Source: Tepidicaulis marinus (GTDB lineage Bacteria > Pseudomonadota > Alphaproteobacteria > Parvibaculales > Parvibaculaceae). Taken from it: a DNA stretch of 56,410 nt. The notes under the pieces were generated by a model, which worked only from the letters and a program-made list of their open reading frames with translations, searched no databases and had not been told where the DNA came from. The position numbers and the translations under genes were made by a program. Numbering within the stretch: position 1 is the stretch's first letter; each line of letters opens with the position of its first letter. Below, one piece after another: positions 16,966 to 27,238 of the stretch. The DNA is taken from NCBI RefSeq assembly GCF_000739695.1, contig NZ_BBIO01000020.1, forward strand, positions 1 through 56,410, given 5' to 3'.

Positions 16966-18456
16966 CTAATGGCCCATCAGGCGCTCGAGCGCGCCGGGCT
17001 TGTCGTGAAGGGCAAGCCTGTCGACGATGGTCTCGCTTGCCTCGTTCATGCCGATAAGATCGACTTTCGCCCCTTCGCGGCGGAACTTCAACACGGCCAT
17101 GTCGATGGCCGCCACGCTGGAAATATCCCAGATATGGGCGCGGCTGAGGTCGATCGTGACTTTATCCAGCACTTCCTTGAAGTCGAAGGCGGCCAGAAAA
17201 TCATCCGCTGAAGCAAAAAACACCTGCCCTTCGACGGTGTATGTGCGATGCGTGCCGTCAGCGGAAAGCGCGGAGGTGACACGGAAGATTTGCGAGATTT
17301 TCCAGGCAAAGAAAATCCCCGACAAAAGCACGCCGACCAAGACGCCGATGGCCAGATTATGCGTTGCGACCACGAAGATGACGGTGGCGAGCATCACGAT
17401 ACTCGAGGAACGCGGATGTGTTTTGAGATTGGCGAGTGAGCCCCAGTTGAACGTGCCGATCGACACCATGATCATGATCGCCACAAGGGCTGCCATGGGA
17501 ATAATGGCCACCCAGTCGCCCAGCACGACGATCATGAAGAGCAGAAAAACGCCGGCACAGAAACAGGAGAGCCGCCCGCGCCCGCCCGATTTCACGTTGA
17601 TCACCGATTGGCCGATCATCGCGCAGCCCGCCATGCCCCCGATGAAACCGGTCGCGACATTGGCGACGCCCTGGCCGACGCATTCGCGGTTCTTGTCCGA
17701 GCGCGTGTCGGTCAGATCATCGACGATGCTCGCCGTCATCAGCGATTCCAGAAGGCCGACCACGGCAACGGCTGCCGAATAAGGCAGGATGATCATGAAG
17801 GTTTCAAGATTGAGCGGTACGTCCGGCAGCATGAAGACGGGAAGGGTGGAAGGCAGCTCGCCCATATCCCCGACGGTGCGCAGCTCGAGCCCGAAATAAA
17901 GCGAGATAGCGGTGAGCACGAGAATGCAGATAAGCGGCGAGGGCACCGCCTTCGTCAGGCGCGGCAGGAGATAGATGATCGCAAGGCCCCCTGCCACCAT
18001 CACATAAGTCAGCCAGGGCACATTGGTCAGCTCGGGCAGCTGCGCCATGAAAATCAGAATGGCGAGCGCGTTCACAAAGCCCGTCATCACGGATTTGGAA
18101 ACGAAACGCATGGCATAGCCGAGCTTCAAAAGGCCCGCGCCGATTTGCAGCACACCGGCCAGAACCGTGGCGGCGAGGAGATATTGCAGCCCATGATCCT
18201 TGACGAGTGTCACCATCAAAACCGCGGTGGCCGCCGTTGCCGCTGAAATCATGCCCGGCCGCCCGCCCGTGATCGCCACGAGAACGGCAATGGAAAAGGA
18301 GGCATAGAGCCCGACCTTGGGGTCCACCCCGGCAATGATGGAAAAGGCGATGGCTTCGGGAATAAGCGCCAGCGCCACCACGAGGCCCGCGAGGACGTCA
18401 TTGCGGATATTGCCGAACCATTCGGTTTTCAGGCGGGAGGCAAAATCGTCGGTCAA
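16966..18456 (-). CDS. SulP-family inorganic anion transporter with STAS domain
   Basis: A 496-aa SulP transporter with about 12-14 membrane segments ([20 protein letters not shown] and [28 protein letters not shown] are family hallmarks) and a C-terminal STAS domain (about residues 385-490). Substrates in the family are sulfate, bicarbonate or dicarboxylates; the protein's small size and pairing with a Usp are also seen for bicarbonate-type members, but this is a guess. I chose a TTG start at 18454-18456 because AGGAG lies seven bases upstream and the reading begins just before the conserved N-terminus; the frame itself is open further upstream through the tRNA-Thr gene, which is not plausible as coding. 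Confidence 0.83.
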   Translation of the reverse strand: MTDDFASRLKTEWFGNIRNDVLAGLVVALALIPEAIAFSIIAGVDPKVGLYASFSIAVLVAITGGRPGMISAATAATAVLMVTLVKDHGLQYLLAATVLAGVLQIGAGLLKLGYAMRFVSKSVMTGFVNALAILIFMAQLPELTNVPWLTYVMVAGGLAIIYLLPRLTKAVPSPLICILVLTAISLYFGLELRTVGDMGELPSTLPVFMLPDVPLNLETFMIILPYSAAVAVVGLLESLMTASIVDDLTDTRSDKNRECVGQGVANVATGFIGGMAGCAMIGQSVINVKSGGRGRLSCFCAGVFLLFMIVVLGDWVAIIPMAALVAIMIMVSIGTFNWGSLANLKTHPRSSSIVMLATVIFVVATHNLAIGVLVGVLLSGIFFAWKISQIFRVTSALSADGTHRTYTVEGQVFFASADDFLAAFDFKEVLDKVTIDLSRAHIWDISSVAAIDMAVLKFRREGAKVDLIGMNEASETIVDRLALHDKPGALERLMGH

Positions 18457-18596
18457 GGAAGGCTCCTGGCGCAGAATAAAGGGCGCATGATAAAAGCGGC
18501 GATCCGCCGCCGAACCGGGTCGGGCCTGCCTGGCCTGCCGGGGGCAGAAATCGCGCCGGTCTTTAGGCCGATTTGTGGGATGCCGAACGGAAAAGA

Positions 18597-18671
<75 letters not shown>

Positions 18672-18827
18672 GCCGGAAACCGCTGCAAGGCAGGGCGTTC
18701 AGCGGGGCGGAAACTGCCACAGGGCCGCCCCGAGCGCAAGTATGGATCGCACCTCTTGACCGAGGCTTAATCTGGCGGCAAATCAGGGGAGAAATGGGTT
18801 AAATAGGGTTCCCTATCCGGAGCGGGT

Positions 18828-18983
18828 ATGCCGAGCAAAGCCGACCAAAATGAAAAGCAGCGCCGCCTGGAAGAAGCCTTGCGGGCCAATCTGCGCCGCC
18901 GTAAGGCGCAGGCGCGCGGGCGCAAGCAGGAGGCGGCGGAAGAGCCTGCGCCCGGTAAGGCCGGGAAGGGCGCCCCAGACTAA
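18828..18983 (+). CDS. Small basic helical protein ahead of murA, 51 aa
   Basis: MPSKADQNEKQRRLEEALRA begins a 51-aa frame rich in K, R, E and Q that would form one amphipathic, highly charged helix (RANLRRRKAQARGRKQE) and a short A/G/P-rich acidic tail. A GGAGCGGG purine run precedes the ATG. Short proteins of this composition ahead of murA are common in alphaproteobacteria, but I know of no assigned function. Its codon use (GC at third positions) fits coding. There are 185 bases before murA. Confidence 0.6.
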   Translation: MPSKADQNEKQRRLEEALRANLRRRKAQARGRKQEAAEEPAPGKAGKGAPD

Positions 18984-19168
18984 GCCCTTCCAGACTGATC
19001 CCTTAAGACTAGGCCGCCATAGACTTGCCCGAATTTTCCGCTTCTTTGCTGTTGCGGCCCCGTCCACCGGGCGCCGGGCTTTAAGCATGCCGGGAGGGCC
19101 GCCTTGCGGGGCGCTCGCGGGCTTCCTATAAGGACAGAAAGGGGCCTTCCCGCCCGATTGGGGACTAA

Positions 19169-20458
19169 ATGGACAGAATCAGAATTCTAGGCGGCCAGCC
19201 GCTAAAGGGGCGTATCGCGATTTCTGGGGCAAAGAACGCCGCCCTGCCGCTGATGACCGCGGCTCTGGCGAGCGATGAGCCTTTGGTGCTGGAAAACCTG
19301 CCGCGTTTGACGGATGTGCGCACGCTCGCCCGGCTTTTGAGCGAGCTTGGCGTGGAAACGGCGCTGGAAGAGCTGCCGCGCGCGGGCGATGGCAGCGGCG
19401 GGGACCGGCTAACGCTGAACGCCGCCAATATCACCTCCACCACGGCCTCTTATGAGCTTGTCTCGAAGATGCGCGCGAGCTTTTGGGTGCTTGGGCCCCT
19501 CGTTGCCCGTTTCGGGGAGGCGAAAGTCTCGCTGCCCGGCGGCTGCGCCATCGGCGCGCGCCCCGTCGATCTTTACATCAAGGGCCTTGAGAAAATGGGC
19601 TGCGAGATCGAGCTGGACGAAGGTTATGTCATTGCCCGCGCGCCCAAAGGTGGACTTCAAGGCGCGGTGATCCGCTCACCTCTCGTCTCCGTGGGCGCCA
19701 CCCATACGCTGATGATGGCAGCCGCCCTTGCCAAGGGCGTCACCACGCTGGAAAACGCTGCCCGCGAGCCCGAAGTCGCCGATCTTGCCGAATGTCTGAA
19801 CGCCATGGGCGCGAAGATCGAAGGGGCAGGGACTTCGTCCATCCGTATCGAGGGCGTGGAGAGGCTCCACGGCGCCACCCACAAAGTGCTGCCGGACCGG
19901 ATCGAGACGGGCTCTTATGCCATGGCCGCCGCCATGACCGGCGGCGAGGTGACGCTGACGGGCACGCGGCCCGACACGATCGAGGCGGCTTTGACCGTGA
20001 TGCGGGCTGCCGGTGTCGAAGCGCTGGTCAAGGACGATGAAATCACCGTCCGGCGCAATGGCTCGCGCCTTCAGGCGGTGGATGTCGTCACCCAAGTCTA
20101 TCCCGGCTTTCCGACCGACCTCCAGGCCCAGTTCATGACCTTGATGACCTGCGCGGAAGGGGAAGCGGAAATCACCGAGACGATTTTCGAGAACCGCTTC
20201 ATGCATGTGCAGGAACTGGCGCGCTTCGGCGCCAATATCTCGCTGCACGGGGATAAAGCCATCGTGCACGGGGTGAAAAAGCTGAAAGGCGCCCCCGTCA
20301 TGGCCTCGGACCTGCGCGCCTCCGCCGCGCTTGTCATTGCAGGATTGGCGGCAGAGGGCGAAACCATTATCAACCGGGTGTATCATCTCGACCGGGGTTT
20401 CGAGCGGATCGAGGATAAGCTCGGGCGCTGCGGCGCACGGATCGAGCGGCTGAAATAA
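19169..20458 (+). CDS. murA: UDP-N-acetylglucosamine 1-carboxyvinyltransferase
   Basis: A 429-aa EPSP-synthase-fold enzyme that transfers enolpyruvate from PEP to UDP-GlcNAc, the first committed step of peptidoglycan synthesis. K22 in ISGAKNAAL and the catalytic C126 in [14 protein letters not shown] (the fosfomycin target) are present, with [20 protein letters not shown] and [13 protein letters not shown] further on. Length is normal. It starts a housekeeping cluster with DUF2948, hisD, UPF0262 and a phosphatase gene, an order typical of Rhizobiales-type genomes. Confidence 0.97.
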   Translation: MDRIRILGGQPLKGRIAISGAKNAALPLMTAALASDEPLVLENLPRLTDVRTLARLLSELGVETALEELPRAGDGSGGDRLTLNAANITSTTASYELVSKMRASFWVLGPLVARFGEAKVSLPGGCAIGARPVDLYIKGLEKMGCEIELDEGYVIARAPKGGLQGAVIRSPLVSVGATHTLMMAAALAKGVTTLENAAREPEVADLAECLNAMGAKIEGAGTSSIRIEGVERLHGATHKVLPDRIETGSYAMAAAMTGGEVTLTGTRPDTIEAALTVMRAAGVEALVKDDEITVRRNGSRLQAVDVVTQVYPGFPTDLQAQFMTLMTCAEGEAEITETIFENRFMHVQELARFGANISLHGDKAIVHGVKKLKGAPVMASDLRASAALVIAGLAAEGETIINRVYHLDRGFERIEDKLGRCGARIERLK

Positions 20459-20491
20459 ACGCCACCTAAACGACTGGAACAAGGAAGAGCC

Positions 20492-20938
20492 ATGCAGGCG
20501 CTCAAGCTGATTGCCGAGGACAAGGAAGATCTGGAAGTGATCGCCGCCTATCTGCAGGACGCGGTGGGCCTTGTGGGTGATCTGACCTATCTGCCCGGCT
20601 CGCGCATTTTCGCGGCCGTTTTCAACCGTTTCCGCTGGGAAGAGGTGGCGGCGGGCAAAAAGCGGCGCAAGACTTTTGAGCGGGCGCGCACCGGCCTTCA
20701 TTTTTCCAATGTGCTTTCGGTGAAATCGCGCAAAATCCGCCAAGACAATCCGGACGGCGTGCTCAATCTCCTCTCCATTGCCTTCGAGGAAGGCGAGGCG
20801 CCTTCGGGCACCGTGGTGCTCACCTTTTCCGGCGACGGGGAAATCCGTCTTGAAGTTGAGGCTCTGGAAGCCCAGCTTCGGGACATGGGCGAGGTCTGGG
20901 AAACCCCGAACCTGCCCTCCCATGAGGATGACGCGTGA
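20492..20938 (+). CDS. DUF2948 family protein
   Basis: A 148-aa protein matching DUF2948, which is found between murA and hisD in many alphaproteobacteria. ALKLIAEDKEDLEVIAAYLQ opens it, and FNRFRWEE and ERARTGLHFSNVLSVKSRKI are characteristic. No membrane segment or catalytic motif is seen and function is unknown. It follows murA after 33 bases with an AGGAAGAG ribosome binding site. Confidence 0.85.
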   Translation: MQALKLIAEDKEDLEVIAAYLQDAVGLVGDLTYLPGSRIFAAVFNRFRWEEVAAGKKRRKTFERARTGLHFSNVLSVKSRKIRQDNPDGVLNLLSIAFEEGEAPSGTVVLTFSGDGEIRLEVEALEAQLRDMGEVWETPNLPSHEDDA

Positions 20939-21014
20939 TCCTCGTTCCTACCGCCCTATTTGTTCGGTTAGCCTCTTATTCTTGCCTGCCAGAGAAACTT
21001 GAAAGACCGCTTCC

Positions 21015-22310
21015 ATGACCTTCCGCCTTGCAGCCAGCGCCCCGGACTTTGAAACCGCGTTTCAAGCCGTGCTTCATGCCAAGCGCGAAGTCTCCGAAGA
21101 TGTGAACAAAACCGTTGCCGCCATCATCGAAGATGTGCGCGCGCGCGGCGATGCGGCGCTGGTGGAGCTGACGGCCAAGTTCGACCGGCTGGAGCTTGAT
21201 GCGGCGGGCTTGCGGATTTCCGGGGAAGATTTGGCCGCAGCCGAAGCCAAATGCGACAGCGCCACGGTGGAGGCACTGAAGCTTGCCGCCGAGCGTATCC
21301 GCGCTTTCCATGCCCGCCAGCTTCCCGCTGCCGAAGACCGCTTTACGGATGAGGCGGGTGTCGAGCTCGGCCATCGCTGGACGGCGGTGGAAGCGGCGGG
21401 GCTTTATGTGCCGGGCGGCACGGCGGCCTATCCAAGCTCGGTGCTGATGAACGCGGTGCCGGCCAAGGTCGCCGGGGTCGAGCGCATCGTCATGGTGGTG
21501 CCGACGCCGGACGGCGTGGTCAATCCGCTGGTGCTTGCGGCGGCCCGCATTGCCGGGATCAGTGAAGTTTACCGGATCGGCGGGGCGCAGGCCGTGGCGG
21601 CTCTCGCCTATGGGACCGAGAGCATCGCGCCCGTCGATAAGATCGTCGGGCCGGGAAACGCTTTTGTCGCCGCCGCCAAGCGCCAGGTCTTCGGCCAGGT
21701 AGGCATCGACATGATTGCCGGGCCCTCGGAAATTCTTGTCGTCGCGGATGCTCAGAACGATCCGGGCTGGATCGCTGCGGACCTCTTGAGCCAGGCCGAG
21801 CACGATGCCTCCTCCCAAAGCATTCTGATCACCGATGACGCGGCTTTCGCCAAGGCGGTGGAAGAAGCGGTCGAGGGGCAGTTGAAGCTTCTCTCGCGCG
21901 AAAAGATTGCCCGCGCGAGCTGGGAGGAATTCGGCACCATCATCACGGTCGATAAGCTGGAAGATGCGGTAGCGCTTGTGGACCGGCTCGCGCCGGAGCA
22001 CCTTGAACTTGCCGTGGCCGACCCCGACGCGCTGGCGGCACGCATCCGCAATGCGGGTGCCGTCTTCCTCGGGCGCTATACGCCCGAAGCGGTGGGCGAT
22101 TATGTCGCCGGCACCAACCACGTCCTGCCCACGGCGCGCTCGGCGCGGTTTTCTTCCGGCCTTTCGGTGCTCGATTTCATGAAGCGCACCTCTTACGTGC
22201 GCTGCGATGCGCAGTCCCTCGGGCGCATCGGCCCGGCCGCCGTGGCGCTCGCCGAGGCCGAAGGCCTGGAGGCCCATGGCCGCTCCGTTTCCATCCGCCT
22301 CAACAAATAA
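21015..22310 (+). CDS. hisD: Histidinol dehydrogenase
   Basis: A 431-aa zinc enzyme catalysing the last two steps of histidine synthesis, L-histidinol to L-histidine with two NAD+. Hallmarks are [56 protein letters not shown] with the zinc-ligand region, and APEHLELAV. Length is normal. It belongs to the murA cluster rather than to a his operon, as is usual in this group. Confidence 0.96.
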   Translation: MTFRLAASAPDFETAFQAVLHAKREVSEDVNKTVAAIIEDVRARGDAALVELTAKFDRLELDAAGLRISGEDLAAAEAKCDSATVEALKLAAERIRAFHARQLPAAEDRFTDEAGVELGHRWTAVEAAGLYVPGGTAAYPSSVLMNAVPAKVAGVERIVMVVPTPDGVVNPLVLAAARIAGISEVYRIGGAQAVAALAYGTESIAPVDKIVGPGNAFVAAAKRQVFGQVGIDMIAGPSEILVVADAQNDPGWIAADLLSQAEHDASSQSILITDDAAFAKAVEEAVEGQLKLLSREKIARASWEEFGTIITVDKLEDAVALVDRLAPEHLELAVADPDALAARIRNAGAVFLGRYTPEAVGDYVAGTNHVLPTARSARFSSGLSVLDFMKRTSYVRCDAQSLGRIGPAAVALAEAEGLEAHGRSVSIRLNK

Positions 22311-22312
22311 AT

Positions 22313-22364
22313 CGATCCGCCGCGGCGCGGGGAAGCATCAGCCCCTCGCCATCGGCGCGGATCG
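22313..22364 (+). terminator. Structured hairpin after hisD
   Basis: CGATCCGC (22313-22320) pairs exactly with GCGGATCG (22357-22364), and inside it GGCGCGGGG (22324-22332) pairs with CCCCTCGCC (22342-22350) with one mismatch. There is no T-tract, so it may be a processing or attenuation hairpin rather than a simple terminator. Confidence 0.45.
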
Positions 22365-22374
22365 GCCTTAGAGT
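22346..22374 (+). promoter_or_regulatory. Candidate promoter for the UPF0262 gene, leaderless
   Basis: TCGCCA (22346-22351), 17-base spacer, TAGAGT (22369-22374), then six bases to the ATG at 22381. It resembles the promoter before the antiporter gene. The -35 overlaps the hisD hairpin. Confidence 0.35.
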
Positions 22375-22380
22375 GACCGC

Positions 22381-22902
22381 ATGACGGGAGAGTCGGCAGA
22401 GGGTGAAGACCTGACGATGAGCGAGGCGGAGCGCGCGCGTTACCGCATCGTCGATCTTGTGCTGGACGAACGCACGGTGGTGCGCCGCAGCCCGGATGTG
22501 GAGCATGAGCGCAAGGTCGCCATTTACGATCTTCTGGAAGAAAACCTATTCCGCCCTGAGGGCAGCGAGGGCGGGCCTTACAAGCTGCATCTGGCGATCG
22601 AGGAGAACCGTCTGGTCTTCGATATCCGCCTGGAAGATGGCAGCGAACATGGCCGCCTCATGCTCTCCCTCACGCCCTTCCGCAAGATCATCAAGGACTA
22701 TTTCCTGATCTGCGAGAGCTATTACGACGCTATCAAAACGGCGGCGCCCGCGCAGATCGAGGCGATCGATATGGGCCGCCGCGGCCTTCACAATGAAGGC
22801 TCGCAGCTTTTGAAGGACCGGTTGGACGGTAAAGTGTCGGTCGATTTCGACACGGCCCGGCGTCTTTTCACGCTGATCTGTGTGCTTCACATCAAAGGAT
22901 AG
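22381..22902 (+). CDS. UPF0262 family protein
   Basis: A 173-aa protein of UPF0262, a family largely limited to alphaproteobacteria. [28 protein letters not shown]-type opening, [10 protein letters not shown] and [19 protein letters not shown] are typical; function unknown. A second ATG at 22417 (after GGGTGAAG) would remove a poorly conserved 12-residue start; the leaderless promoter favours 22381. The next gene starts 6 bases after its stop. Confidence 0.85.
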   Translation: MTGESAEGEDLTMSEAERARYRIVDLVLDERTVVRRSPDVEHERKVAIYDLLEENLFRPEGSEGGPYKLHLAIEENRLVFDIRLEDGSEHGRLMLSLTPFRKIIKDYFLICESYYDAIKTAAPAQIEAIDMGRRGLHNEGSQLLKDRLDGKVSVDFDTARRLFTLICVLHIKG

Positions 22903-22908
22903 GCGGTG

Positions 22909-23358
22909 ATGGTGGAAACACCTGTCAAAACCCGCCCGACAGCGGTGCTTTTCGCATGCAATCTCAATGCGGTCCGCTCGCCCATGGCCGAAGCGCTGAT
23001 GAAGCATTATTTCGGCGACCGGATTTTCGTGGATTCGGTCGGCGTGCGCGCCGGCTATCCCGATCCTTTCGCCATGGCGGTGATGGCCGAAATCGGCCTG
23101 CCCATCGAGGATCATGAGCCCAAGAGCTTCGAGGAATTGCAGGACACTTCCTTCGATATCGTCATCTCGCTGACCCCCGAAGCCCAGCACAAGGCGGTGG
23201 AGCTGACCCGCACCGAGGCGCTTGAGGTGGAATATTGGCCGACCTATGACCCGACGGCGGTGCAAGGCTCGCGCGATCAGGTGATCGAGGCCTACCGCAA
23301 GGTGCGCGATGATCTTGCCGCGCAGATCAAAGCCCGTTTCGGCGAGAAAGAAGAATAG
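22909..23358 (+). CDS. Low-molecular-weight protein tyrosine phosphatase-like protein
   Basis: A 149-aa LMW-PTP/arsenate-reductase-fold protein. The P-loop C-x5-R-S is CNLNAVRS, with C17 and R23, and the general-acid aspartate is probably in YDPTAVQGS. The P-loop sequence differs from eukaryote-like CLGNICRS and matches the group found next to UPF0262 in Rhizobiales. Substrate unknown. ATG at 22909 is preceded by a GTG codon that could also serve as start. Coupled to the UPF0262 gene. Confidence 0.85.
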   Translation: MVETPVKTRPTAVLFACNLNAVRSPMAEALMKHYFGDRIFVDSVGVRAGYPDPFAMAVMAEIGLPIEDHEPKSFEELQDTSFDIVISLTPEAQHKAVELTRTEALEVEYWPTYDPTAVQGSRDQVIEAYRKVRDDLAAQIKARFGEKEE

Positions 23359-23429
23359 GCGCTGTCTTAGTCCCGCCGCATTTTACCGGCTAAACTCATT
23401 CCGGTTTTGGGGATTTACTGGAGACGTTC

Positions 23430-24158
23430 ATGGCTGGCTCACCGCTTTCCATCATTGCAGGCGCCCTTATCGGGCTTGGCGTTGCCGCCGGCGGCTATTT
23501 CATCGGCACCGGTTATTACGATGCGCATATGGGCAACCGGGTCGTCTCGGTCAAAGGGCTTTCAGAGCGCAATGTGACGGCGGACCTTGCCTTCTGGCCG
23601 ATCCGTTTCGTGGCGACCGGCAACGATCTCGGCCAAGTGCAGGGAAAAATCCGCGCCGATGCGAAAACGATCCGCGATTTCCTGGCGGATTACGGTTTCG
23701 AGGCGGCCAATATCGAGCTGCAAAGCCCGCAAGTCACCGATGTCGCCGCCCAGCCTTACCGCTCCGGCCCCATCGAGAACCGCTTTATCATTTCCCAGCT
23801 TTTGATGCTGCGCTCTCAGGATGTGGAGAAGGTGGCCGAGGCGGCGCGTTCCGCCTCCGATCTGGTGGAAAGGGGGGTGATTCTTTCCTCCGACATGGGC
23901 CCCTCGCAGCCCATCTATCTTTTCAAGTCGCTGGCCGAGTTGAAGCCGGAAATGCTGGATGAGGCAACCGCGCGGGCCCGCGAGGCGGCGCAGAGCTTTG
24001 CCGAGGATTCGGGCAGCAAGCTCGGCGGCATCAAGAGGGCCAATCAGGGGGTCTTCCAGATCCTCGCCCGGGACCAGGCGCCGGGCATTTCCGAATCCGA
24101 TCAGATCGCCAAAACCGTGCGTGTTGTCTCCAGTATCGACTATTTCCTGGTTGATTAA
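23430..24158 (+). CDS. SIMPL domain protein (DUF541), membrane-anchored
   Basis: A 242-aa protein with an N-terminal hydrophobic anchor (IIAGALIGLGVAAGGYFIG) and then a SIMPL/DUF541 domain exposed to the periplasm: VVSVKGLSERNVTADLAFWPI, FGFEAANIELQSPQVTDV-like segment and the closing TVRVVSSIDYFL are typical. SIMPL proteins include the BP26/OMP28 antigen group, which form ring- or channel-like oligomers; this one resembles the inner-membrane-anchored, YggE-distant subfamily. Role unknown. Confidence 0.82.
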   Translation: MAGSPLSIIAGALIGLGVAAGGYFIGTGYYDAHMGNRVVSVKGLSERNVTADLAFWPIRFVATGNDLGQVQGKIRADAKTIRDFLADYGFEAANIELQSPQVTDVAAQPYRSGPIENRFIISQLLMLRSQDVEKVAEAARSASDLVERGVILSSDMGPSQPIYLFKSLAELKPEMLDEATARAREAAQSFAEDSGSKLGGIKRANQGVFQILARDQAPGISESDQIAKTVRVVSSIDYFLVD

Positions 24159-24267
24159 GGCCCGATTTCGCCTAAAACCCTGTTTTTGCGTCAAAAAGAC
24201 CCACCGGAACGCTTGATTTCCAGCGGCGATCTGCGCATTCTCCAGCGCAAATTACTAAAGGTTGAGA

Positions 24268-24486
24268 ATGGCGAAGGAAGAACTGATCGAGTTTTCGGGC
24301 GTGGTTGCCGAACTGCTCCCCAATGCAACGTTCCGGGTGAAGCTCGAGAACGGGCATGAGATTATTGCCCATACGGCCGGCAAAATGCGCAAGAACCGCA
24401 TTCGCGTGCTGGCGGGTGACAAGGTCCAGGTCGAAATGACCCCTTATGATCTGACCAAAGGGCGCATCACCTATCGCTTCAAATAA
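24268..24486 (+). CDS. infA: Translation initiation factor IF-1
   Basis: A 72-aa OB-fold (S1-like) protein, [20 protein letters not shown] at its start, with [20 protein letters not shown] and RITYRFK at its end, the almost invariant IF-1 sequence. It binds the 30S A site during initiation. The ATG at 24268 follows a modest GGTTGAG signal. It heads the infA-maf-RNase E/G-yacG run typical of alphaproteobacteria. Confidence 0.98.
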   Translation: MAKEELIEFSGVVAELLPNATFRVKLENGHEIIAHTAGKMRKNRIRVLAGDKVQVEMTPYDLTKGRITYRFK

Positions 24487-24509
24487 GCGCCGAACCGGCT
24501 GAGGCCCTG

Positions 24510-25181
24510 ATGGGCGAGCCCTTTGACAGGCGGGCGATATCGATGGCCGCTTCATCTTCTAAAGAGCCTGAAAGCCGCAACACCGCGCGCGCGCGGCTGA
24601 TCCTGGCGAGCGCCTCGCCGCGCCGTCTGGCGCTGTTGGCGCAGGCCGGCATTGTGCCCGATGCGCAAGAAGGCGCGGATATCGACGAGAGTCCGCTGAA
24701 AGGCGAATTGCCCCGCGCATATGCCGCGCGCATGGCGCGGGAAAAAGCGGCCGCCGCCGCTGCCCGCTTTGGCGATGAGGCAGCGTTTCTTTTGGCCGCC
24801 GACACGGTGGTTGCGCGCGGGCGGCGCATCCTGCCCAAGGCGGAAACGGAGGCGGAGGCGCGCGCCTGTCTTGAGCTTCTTTCCGGCACCTCGCACCGGG
24901 TCTATACCGGCATTTGCGCGGTTCGCGGGGCAAGGCAGGCCGAGCGTTTGGTGATGACCCGTGTCACCTTCAAGCGGCTCTCCGATCTTGAAATGAGGGC
25001 CTATCTGAAAAGCGGCGAGTGGCGGGGAAAAGCGGGCGGCTATGCCATTCAGGGCCTTGCCGGGGCTTTCATTCCCTCTATTTCCGGCTCCTATTCTTCT
25101 GTTGTCGGGCTTCCTCTTGCGGAAACCGTGAAACTTTTAAGTGGCCTTGGCTTTCCTCTTTTCACAGATTCTTTAAGCTAA
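24510..25181 (+). CDS. maf: Maf-family nucleoside triphosphate pyrophosphatase
   Basis: A 223-aa Maf/HAM1-like house-cleaning enzyme that hydrolyses dTTP/UTP or modified NTPs to monophosphates. [19 protein letters not shown] is the conserved opening, LLAADTVV carries the catalytic aspartate, [10 protein letters not shown] and [13 protein letters not shown] are hallmark motifs. The extra N-terminal 25 residues are poorly conserved; an ATG at 24543 is an alternative start. Located between infA and the RNase E/G gene. Confidence 0.92.
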   Translation: MGEPFDRRAISMAASSSKEPESRNTARARLILASASPRRLALLAQAGIVPDAQEGADIDESPLKGELPRAYAARMAREKAAAAAARFGDEAAFLLAADTVVARGRRILPKAETEAEARACLELLSGTSHRVYTGICAVRGARQAERLVMTRVTFKRLSDLEMRAYLKSGEWRGKAGGYAIQGLAGAFIPSISGSYSSVVGLPLAETVKLLSGLGFPLFTDSLS

Positions 25182-25289
25182 AAGAAAGCCGGAAACGGGC
25201 TCGGTTCCCAAGGGGGGCCGAAAGCTCTAGGATTGTGGAAATGGAAGGGGAGCGGCAAGCGCCCATCGGGGATTGCCATCGGGGAATGT

Positions 25290-26810
25290 ATGTCCGAGGA
25301 AGTGTTGATCAATGTAGGCCTCGGCGAAACGCGCGTCGCCGTGGTGGAAAACGGCCGTCCCGTCGATTTCGTGCTGGAGCGCACGAACGAAGAGGATGTG
25401 AAGGCCAAGACCGGGCGGGCCGGTCATTCCCTGCTCGGGAATATTTTTCTCGGGCGCGTGCAGCGTGTGCTGCCCGGTATGCAGGCGGCTTTCGTCGATA
25501 TCGGTCTCGACCGGGCAGGCTTTCTGGGTGTGCGCGAGGCGCGCTGCCTTTGCTATCTGCCTTCCTATGACGCGGAAAACCTGCCGCCCATCAATACTTG
25601 CGTCCATGAAGGCCAGTCCATTCTGGTGCAGGTCGTCAAAGACCCGATCGGGGAAAAAGGCGCTCGGCTTTCGGCCAATGTGACCATTCCCGGACGGCTT
25701 CTGGTGCTGGTGCCGAACCAGTCCGGCATCGCGCTTTCCCGGCGCATCGAAGATGAGGAACAGCGCGCGCGCCTCACCGGCCTGGTGGAAGGCATTGCCC
25801 ATAAGCTGCAGGCTTGCGGCGTGACGGGGGAGCCGGCCGGCTTCATCGTGCGCACGGCGGCGCTTGCGGCAACGGAAGCGGAAATCATCGAAGACGCCAA
25901 ACGCATTGCTCAGGACTGGGCGGATGTGCGCGCGGCGGAAAAGAAATCCGCGCCGCCTGCCGTCGTCTTCCATGATCTTGATCCCGTCAGCCGGACCTTG
26001 CGCGACTATGCCAGCCTGGAAACCGCGCGCGTTCTCATCGACGATGCGGAAGCCTATGGCGAGGCGCGGCGTTACTGCGAGCGGGCGATGCCGGAAATGC
26101 TGGACCGGATCGAGCTTTTCAACGGGCCGGGCGCGCTGTTCGAGCTTTTCGGCATTGAAGAGGAAATCGAAAAAGCGCTGGAGCCGCGTGTCGAACTGCC
26201 TTCGGGCGGCTGGATCACCATCGAGACGACGGAGGCGCTGACCGCCATCGACGTCAATTCCGGTAAATACACGGCGGCGACGGGCCTTGAGGAAACGAGC
26301 GTTTGTATCAACCTGGAAGCGGTGGAGGCGATCATCCACCAGCTGCGCCTGCGCGGCACGGGCGGGCTCATCGTCATCGATTTCATTCATATGAGCCGTG
26401 AGGAAAACATCGCCAAGGTGCTGGACGCGCTGAATGCCGGCTTTGAGCGGGACCGCGTGCCGACGCAAATTTCCGGCATGTCCGAATTCGGCCTGGTGGA
26501 AATGACGCGCAAGCGCACCCGTGAGCCGCTGGATAAATTGCTGACCGAATCGACCTGCCATAAAGGCCGCCCGCGCATCAAGACGGCGGCGACCATGGGC
26601 AATGAGGTTCTGCGCCGGCTGGTGCGCGAAGGGGCGGCGGCGCCCGGCCGCCCGCTTGAAGTCTATGTCGCCCCGGAAGTCGCCGACTGGCTGGAGCGCG
26701 AGGAAGGGCACCTGATGCGGCGCCTGCAGGCGAAATTCCCCGCCAAGGTCGAGCTGATCCGCGAGCCCCGTTTCGATCGGGAGCGGGTGGAGATCGGAGT
26801 GGTGACATGA
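25290..26810 (+). CDS. rng: Ribonuclease E/G family endoribonuclease
   Basis: A 506-aa Rne/Rng catalytic core without the long scaffold tail of RNase E. The S1-containing N-terminus is GNIFLGRVQRVLPGMQAAFVDIG. The two catalytic aspartates are in TAIDVNSGKY (about 319) and VIDFIHM (about 362), spaced as D303 and D346 of E. coli RNase E. The zinc-link position reads LTESTCHKGRPRIK, with a single cysteine instead of C-x2-C. The start at 25290 follows GGGGA; a longer frame upstream is not conserved. It overlaps yacG by 4 bases. It acts in mRNA and rRNA processing. Confidence 0.9.
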   Translation: MSEEVLINVGLGETRVAVVENGRPVDFVLERTNEEDVKAKTGRAGHSLLGNIFLGRVQRVLPGMQAAFVDIGLDRAGFLGVREARCLCYLPSYDAENLPPINTCVHEGQSILVQVVKDPIGEKGARLSANVTIPGRLLVLVPNQSGIALSRRIEDEEQRARLTGLVEGIAHKLQACGVTGEPAGFIVRTAALAATEAEIIEDAKRIAQDWADVRAAEKKSAPPAVVFHDLDPVSRTLRDYASLETARVLIDDAEAYGEARRYCERAMPEMLDRIELFNGPGALFELFGIEEEIEKALEPRVELPSGGWITIETTEALTAIDVNSGKYTAATGLEETSVCINLEAVEAIIHQLRLRGTGGLIVIDFIHMSREENIAKVLDALNAGFERDRVPTQISGMSEFGLVEMTRKRTREPLDKLLTESTCHKGRPRIKTAATMGNEVLRRLVREGAAAPGRPLEVYVAPEVADWLEREEGHLMRRLQAKFPAKVELIREPRFDRERVEIGVVT

Positions 26811-27037
26811 GCGCGGCGAACGACAACGACAAAAAGGCCCGGCCCTGCCCGATTTGCGGCGAGCCCATGGTGATGAAATACCGGCCCTTTTGCTCGAAAC
26901 ATTGCGCGGATGTGGATCTCGGCCGCTGGCTGAAAGGCACCTATGCGATCCCCGCGGTCGAGCCGCCGGACGAGTTCGAGGCCGAAGCGGCTTTGCGCGA
27001 GGCGGCCCAGCGCCCCTCCGGCGGCGAGGAAGATTAA
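26807..27037 (+). CDS. yacG: DNA gyrase inhibitor YacG
   Basis: A 76-aa zinc-finger protein. C14, C17, C29 and C33 in CPIC ... CSKHC form the zinc knuckle, and DLGRWLKGTYAIP is the conserved gyrase-binding segment. YacG binds GyrB and blocks DNA binding. The acidic C-terminal tail is normal. It is translationally coupled to the RNase E/G gene (ATGA overlap). Confidence 0.93.
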   Translation: MSAANDNDKKARPCPICGEPMVMKYRPFCSKHCADVDLGRWLKGTYAIPAVEPPDEFEAEAALREAAQRPSGGEED

Positions 27038-27162
27038 GGCGGGGAAAGGCGCAGATTCCGGGCTTTACGCGTGAGGTTCTACTGGACAGGCCCGGCCCGA
27101 TTTCCTATAAACCGCCCACTCGCGTCCGGGGCTCCCCGGACCGGCCTAAACTCAGGCCAGAT

Positions 27163-27238
27163 GCCCAGGTAGCTCAGTTGGTAGAGCATGCGACTGAAAA
27201 TCGCAGTGTCGGTGGTTCGATTCCGCCCCTGGGCACCA
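27163..27238 (+). tRNA. tRNA-Phe (anticodon GAA)
   Basis: Cloverleaf with acceptor GCCCAGG/CCTGGGC, D arm TAGCTCAGTTGGTAGAGC, anticodon arm CGACTGAAAATCG with GAA, T arm GGTTCGATTCC, discriminator A and encoded CCA. Confidence 0.97.
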
